NCBI GenBank assembly: GCA_015679605.1
Contig: JAAAVE010000371.1
Coordinates: forward strand, 1-14,100
DNA from: Podila epigama
Lineage: Eukaryota > Mortierellomycota > Mortierellomycetes > Mortierellales > Mortierellaceae
Length of the DNA stretch: 14,100 nucleotides
Reading direction: 5' to 3'
Each line of letters opens with the position of its first letter. Within the stretch, counting starts at the first letter, position 1. The notes below the pieces were generated by a model. It was given only the letters and a program-made list of their open reading frames with translations, was not told the origin of the DNA and did not search any database. Both the position numbers and the translations under genes were made by a program. Below are positions 10,007 to 14,100 of this stretch, in pieces.

Positions 10007-12977
10007 ATGAACTCAACCCCACAAGATACTCTGGAAATAAGCAGTCAACCAATAATGCCACCACCAACACTCTCATACTATCACACATCAGACGGGGACC
10101 CAGTACCAGAGACTGAAGACCTGATACGTCAAGTGGAACAGATACACGACCCAGAGGTACTGAAGCGGATGCTGATAGAAAAGGAGCGGGAACGACAGGA
10201 CCTTGCTTCAAATCTGGATCTGGCTGCACGTCTGGGTCTCGGTCTACAACAGCAACTGGAGCAAGTCGAGATGGAGTCTTATGCCAAGGTGAGGATAGTA
10301 ACCCATCCCAACTGGAATTTTAGGCTTGACTCAAGGCAAGGGAAAACATAGTCGCATCAAGCTCACTTTTTTTTTTTTTTTTCTTCTCTTGTCATCGTCC
10401 GCCTTCAGCTTCAGTCACTGCACGATCAGAATCTTGTCCTACAGTCAAAGGCCAATAGATCCAAGGAGCTCTCAAACCAACTCGCTGGATCAGAACATGA
10501 AGTCAAAACGTTGACAGGACACAATCATTTCCTTCAGCGGGAGCTGGATTCCTGCCGGAGAGATCTCAAAGCCTTCCGTCAAGAGCTCGATGAACTGACA
10601 GAACAGATGGCTGAAATGGGCGCCGAAATGATGGATGCCAAGATTAAGGTCAATTCTTATGCACGAAGGCTCGGGGAAGTGGAACAGGAACTGGCCACCA
10701 CCCAAGAGTTGAATGTCAACCTTCAGGTCCAGCTTGAGAACGCACTTCATCGTCAAAAGCAAACACACTCTAGCACAACACAAGCAGTGAAGCTGATTCA
10801 ATCCGACCTTGGCAAGGTATGTGCTCATCTTTTCATTTACTTTGTCAACTTGTCCTTTGTCTGTCACCTTGGACTTTGTCAACTTGGACACTTTATAAAA
10901 GGGTGGCGCATGGGCCTGAATCCGTAATGTTAATTCTATCTATCATTTATCCTTTCCAAAAAAAAAAAAAAACTATGACCATAACAACAAATAATTGCAG
11001 GTGTTCTCTGAGAGTGATACAATGAGGATAACGCTCGAAGAATTGGAGAGTCGGCAGATCAAGTGCGAGGGCAAAGTGTTTGAAATGATGACCAACACTA
11101 GAGAGTACGCTCAGTTACTCGAGGAGGCTCAGGACACGATTCATAACTTGCGCCTAGAGTCTGATCTTGAGGGTCGTATTTGGTCTCGTGGTCCTCAGGC
11201 AGCTATTTGGGACGACAAGACGGGCAAGGATCCAAAGGAGGAGTTATACCCAAATGGTAGCGACAGTCGGAGCGACGAGGGATCATTAACACGAAAAGCC
11301 GTTTTGGAAAGCAAAAGCCGTGCAGAGGAACTGAGGAAGCAAAAGAAAAAACTCGCCGACGCACGCATGCATCGCTCATTGTTGGATCCGGAGCTGCTCG
11401 AGGACTCTGAGATGGACCCCGATAGTTGGGATGAAGCCTCCGCTTCAGGAACACACGTGAACTCGCTCGGATTAGAACTTGGGCGCGGACTCGATAGTGA
11501 GCTGGCGCGGTCGGAAAGCGCCTCTGACAAGGATCATAGTCATCACCATGGTTCGCCACCAATGTCTCCAAGATATAGTGTCAATAACAACACTCTTTCA
11601 AGCGAGCTTGGCATAGAAGAAGGATCGACCTTTGGCGAGTTTGCTAAAAACATCAAGAAGGAGTCTACGTTGGAACTATTGGCAGCCGACAAGGAAGCAT
11701 ACATCAATGCTTCCTCAGACATAACCAACGCATTTGCGGACGACATTGACGACCTTTCCCCTGAAGAGCTGGCTCCACCTACAACAACTGACACTTTGTC
11801 GTCATCGTCCTCATCCACACCCTCGCAATTCTTTTCAAAAGTAGGTCACCGGTCATTGGGCCACCTGCCTCAGCGCCTCTCACTGTCTGCAGAGTTGCAC
11901 CAGAGACTAGAAGAGAACAACATTCTACAGACGGTCCTCACTGGCGCAAATCTTCCCTGGAACACACATACGACAAGCTTTGGCGAAAATGCTCAGAAAA
12001 GGACATCTGACAGCATTCGGGCAGAAGTCAATCGGACACTCCAGCACCACCTGCATCTTGCAGCAGCTGCCCCAGGATCACCCAAAGTCGCCCGAGCTGG
12101 AATGTCGCCGTTAACCTCGGGATCAGTCTCGACATCGGCCGCTGTTGGACTAGAGGCAAATAGGCGGTCCATCCATGGAGGAGCCGCTGGTGGAGGGTTG
12201 GCTTCGTCTGGATCGAGTAGTACTGGCTCATTACCTGGTTCAGTGCAAGCCCATTCGGGCCATCCGCCTCTAACGAATCGGTCACGGGGAAGTATTGTGC
12301 TGGAAAACCAAAGCACCTTAGGGCTCAAGTACTTGCTTTCAGCTGCTAGCTCTGCTGATCTGTCGAATGTGATCACAAAAACCAAAGCAGCCAAGAGTGG
12401 TGGCGCTGGCTCTACTTTATCCATGGTCTCCAACCCTGCATCTGTATCAGCCTCATCACTCTCATCGCATCCTAGGCAGGACGGTGCAGTCAACATTGCT
12501 CCATCTGTTGCTTCAAGGAGGATTTCGTCCCCTACGCACCTTGCTTCTCCGACTGGCAAGACAGCCTCACAAAAGTCGAACAAGGATAAGACAAATGTGG
12601 GGCCGACATCTTCAAGCACCCCTAAGCCATGGTCGTCCTCCACTCCCTTTACAGCGTCTGGTCCACCGCCACCTCTGCAAATCCGGACATCAACTGGTAA
12701 TCGCGCGACGAGTCCTGGCAGGGTCAGTCCTGGTCGAACGAGTCCATCAGGACGGTCTATCCCTATCCCTAGCCCTGGAAGTGGGAGAGAAAGAGGAGGG
12801 GGAGGTGGAGCGAGAAGTGTCCGTGGCTCAAGCCCATCGTCGCCATCTGTAAGGCAGGTAGCACCAAATCGAGCATCAAGGCCAGTGTCACCATCGTTAC
12901 AAACTGGTCAGGGTAAATCTTCCATCAGTGGAAGACGATCATCTTTGCCAACGCCAAGTAGTGCTGGAACAACGTAA
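10007..12977 (+). CDS. Coiled-coil protein, candidate microtubule-motor cargo adaptor (TRAK/HAP1/BICD-like), 888 aa
   Basis: Exons: 10007-10288, 10409-10816, 11001-12977, all junctions phase 0; introns 120 and 184 nt. The ATG at 10007 is the first in-frame ATG of the exon. Residues ~36-290 are heptad-like coiled coil rich in Glu, Gln, Leu and Lys. Within it EKERERQDLASNLDLAARLGL (residues 58-78, abridged motif LDLAARLGL at 70-78) fits the CC1-box pattern (AAxxG) by which dynein adaptors such as TRAK, HAP1, BICD2 and Spindly bind the dynein light intermediate chain. About 160 residues later VFSE (231-234) could be a Spindly-type motif that contacts dynactin's pointed end. Residues 290-888 are low-complexity Ser/Thr/Pro/Gly, with many SP/TP sites and a basic tail (SPGR repeats, RGSSPSSPS). 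Near the end, RRSSLPTP resembles the SxIP/SxLP motif for end-binding proteins. I recognise no enzyme domain. The gene model is strong; the adaptor role is inferred from motif and spacing. Confidence 0.72.
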
Positions 12978-13288
12978 TCATTCACCGTAGATCATAGACA
13001 GCCGATTTTTTTTTTATCCCAATGTTCGTCCCACATGACAATATATACCTTTTTTCGAATATTCGTAGCTGTGTTTTCCAGCGTGCGATTGACGCGACCA
13101 GCCTTATTCGTGTTGATTTATTACAGATGACTTGACAATAACCGTTGGGATTATGGGTAGGAATGTTCAAGGTATTTGAAGGTGGTTTATTGTGAGCTAA
13201 GCTCACTGAATAAGAACAGCAGAAAATCCGCATTTTGATCCTTCTTTGTATTCTCCAGCACACCATTGCGGCCACTACCATCTTTCTC
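12978..13288. other. Convergent 3' flanks, coiled-coil gene and acidic-tail gene
   Basis: 311 bp between facing stop codons. Contains a T9 run (13006-13014) soon after the plus-strand stop and otherwise unremarkable sequence. No RNA gene or coding frame is recognisable. Confidence 0.7.
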
Positions 13289-14100
13289 CTACTCAATATC
13301 CTCATAGTCACCATCCTCCTCCTCATCACTACCTTCTTCGTCCTCTCTGTTATCCTCCTCTTCCTCTTCCTCTTCCTCTTCCTCTTCCTCTTCCTCTTCC
13401 TCTTCATCTTCCACCTCATCTTCGTCGTCATTCAAAGCTCCGAGTCGGTACACTTGTTCACTCTCGTTACCCGACTCACTACCAACAGTCTCTACATTAG
13501 AATGCTCCATTAAGGAAGTCGTTGTCGCCTGGCCACCTGTGGATGGTGATGTTGAGACATCGCCGTCATCCAGTCAATCAAGCAACTGTTGTGCATTCTT
13601 GAGCAGGACCTGTTTCCTCAAATCCTTGGCCTTTTTCCTCTTCTTACGCCTTGGCGCACTTTTTTTTTTTAGACATGGACAGAGGAAAACGCAAAAGGTG
13701 AATACCTCACTCCCAACAATACTCGTAAACTATTTTCCTTTTTTTTTTTTTTTTTTTTCTGAGACAGCGTTTAAAAAAAATGGATCACTTACGGGGCAGG
13801 CTGGCCAGAGACAGATTGCCGCCTCTTTGCAGAGTCCCGCTCGAGGCGGCGTTGTCTTGCCTCTTGCTCGAGTGCTTCTCGATTTGAGCTGGGTGGGATG
13901 GCAGGTGCTGGGGCAATGGGTAAGAGACCGCCATGTTCGCCTACACGGCGTCCTCCACCATAGAAATCTTGATAGAGGTGGCTGTTGCGTCGATTGTATT
14001 GTCGATTATTTCTGTTCACGTTATGGTCATAGTTGCTGCTGGTATTAACACTCATGGGTGCGTTGTTTTCATGGCCATCCTGATTTTCGCTATCATCACT
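13289..14100 (-). CDS. Unrecognised nuclear-type protein with basic patch and poly-Glu tail, 3' part
   Basis: I do not recognise this gene. It enters from the right edge in an open frame. Proposed exons: 14100-13793, 13659-13610, 13536-13289, giving the last 201 residues. Exon A is Asn/Arg-rich (YDHNVNRNNRQYNRR) with GGGRRVGEHGG, a Pro/Ala stretch and a helical EQEARQRRLERDSAKRR. Exon B encodes RRKKRKK, a good monopartite nuclear localisation signal. Exon C starts GGQATTTSL, then SESGNES, and ends in about 45 mostly acidic residues (a run of ~17 Glu) closing with GDYEDIE. Intron 1 (133 nt) has a good donor (GTAAGT) but an odd A10-G acceptor. Intron 2 (73 nt, donor GTCCTG, acceptor CCACAG) is inferred because exon B otherwise hits a TGA, while this splice restores the acidic frame exactly. 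A 58-nt alternative (GTTGCT to GGCCAG) also keeps frame. Acidic tails like this are seen in chromatin and ribosome-assembly factors; that is only an analogy. Confidence 0.6.
13358..13405. repeat. CTCTTC hexanucleotide repeat, eight units, coding poly-Glu
   Basis: Eight perfect CTCTTC units; on the minus strand GAAGAG, two Glu codons per unit. Because the unit is six bases, copy-number change stays in frame, so the acidic tail can vary in length between strains without breaking the gene. Confidence 0.95.
13661..13792 (-). other. Intron with two homopolymer tracts
   Basis: Within the 133-nt first intron of the acidic-tail gene, T18 (13741-13758) and T10 (13661-13670) on the plus strand appear as poly-A in the pre-mRNA. 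The second abuts the proposed acceptor, so the AG is preceded by ten adenines; the pyrimidine tract is displaced upstream (around 13672-13690). Confidence 0.6.

Noticed and set aside
13574-13576. In-frame TGA upstream of the acidic tail as stop-codon readthrough or selenocysteine
   Set aside because: The basic exon and the codon series containing this TGA are in different frames; the exon's own frame ends in another TGA three codon offsets away. An ordinary short intron restores the acidic frame, so recoding is not needed.

Overview
This window looks like nuclear DNA of an early-diverging filamentous fungus. Mucoromycota, possibly Mortierellomycotina, is an inference from gene content and style, not from a marker search. 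Evidence for a fungus: every confident gene is split by short GT-AG introns (about 70-180 nt, with longer 5' introns of 300-470 nt), genes lie close together on both strands, and pyrimidine-rich and poly-T tracts fill leaders and introns. There are no operons, tRNAs, rRNAs or CRISPR arrays.

Layout. (1) 1-836, minus: 5' part of the gene for ribosomal protein uL2 (RPL2/RPL8), running off the left edge. (2) 837-1755: non-coding, with a tandem repeat and a strong G-quadruplex motif. (3) 1756-2280, minus: a two-exon fragment holding only the C-terminal third of a Fanzor protein, the eukaryotic relative of TnpB RNA-guided nucleases. (4) 2320-2360: a 15-bp direct repeat around an oligo-T tract, resembling a retroposition scar. 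(5) 2504-4664, plus: a five-exon, 584-aa protein whose C-terminal half resembles the Fanconi anaemia core-complex protein FANCE. (6) 4863-6042, plus: five-exon PEX11 peroxisome-division protein, 238 aa. (7) 6510-8970, minus: three-exon DED1/DDX3 DEAD-box helicase, 659 aa, convergent with PEX11. (8) 8971-10006: a 1-kb divergent promoter and leader region. (9) 10007-12977, plus: three-exon, 888-aa coiled-coil protein with a CC1-box-like motif, a possible Spindly-like motif and a Ser/Pro/Arg-rich tail; I read it as a candidate dynein/kinesin cargo adaptor of the TRAK/HAP1/BICD kind. (10) 13289-14100, minus: 3' part of an unrecognised gene encoding a basic, probably nuclear segment followed by a long poly-glutamate tail.

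The neighbours are ordinary single-copy housekeeping or cell-biology genes with no shared pathway. Exceptions to ordinary content are the Fanzor relic, a FANCE homologue in a fungus, and the adaptor-like protein. Splice sites were placed by eye from GT-AG consensus, frame continuity and family similarity; none was tested against transcripts.
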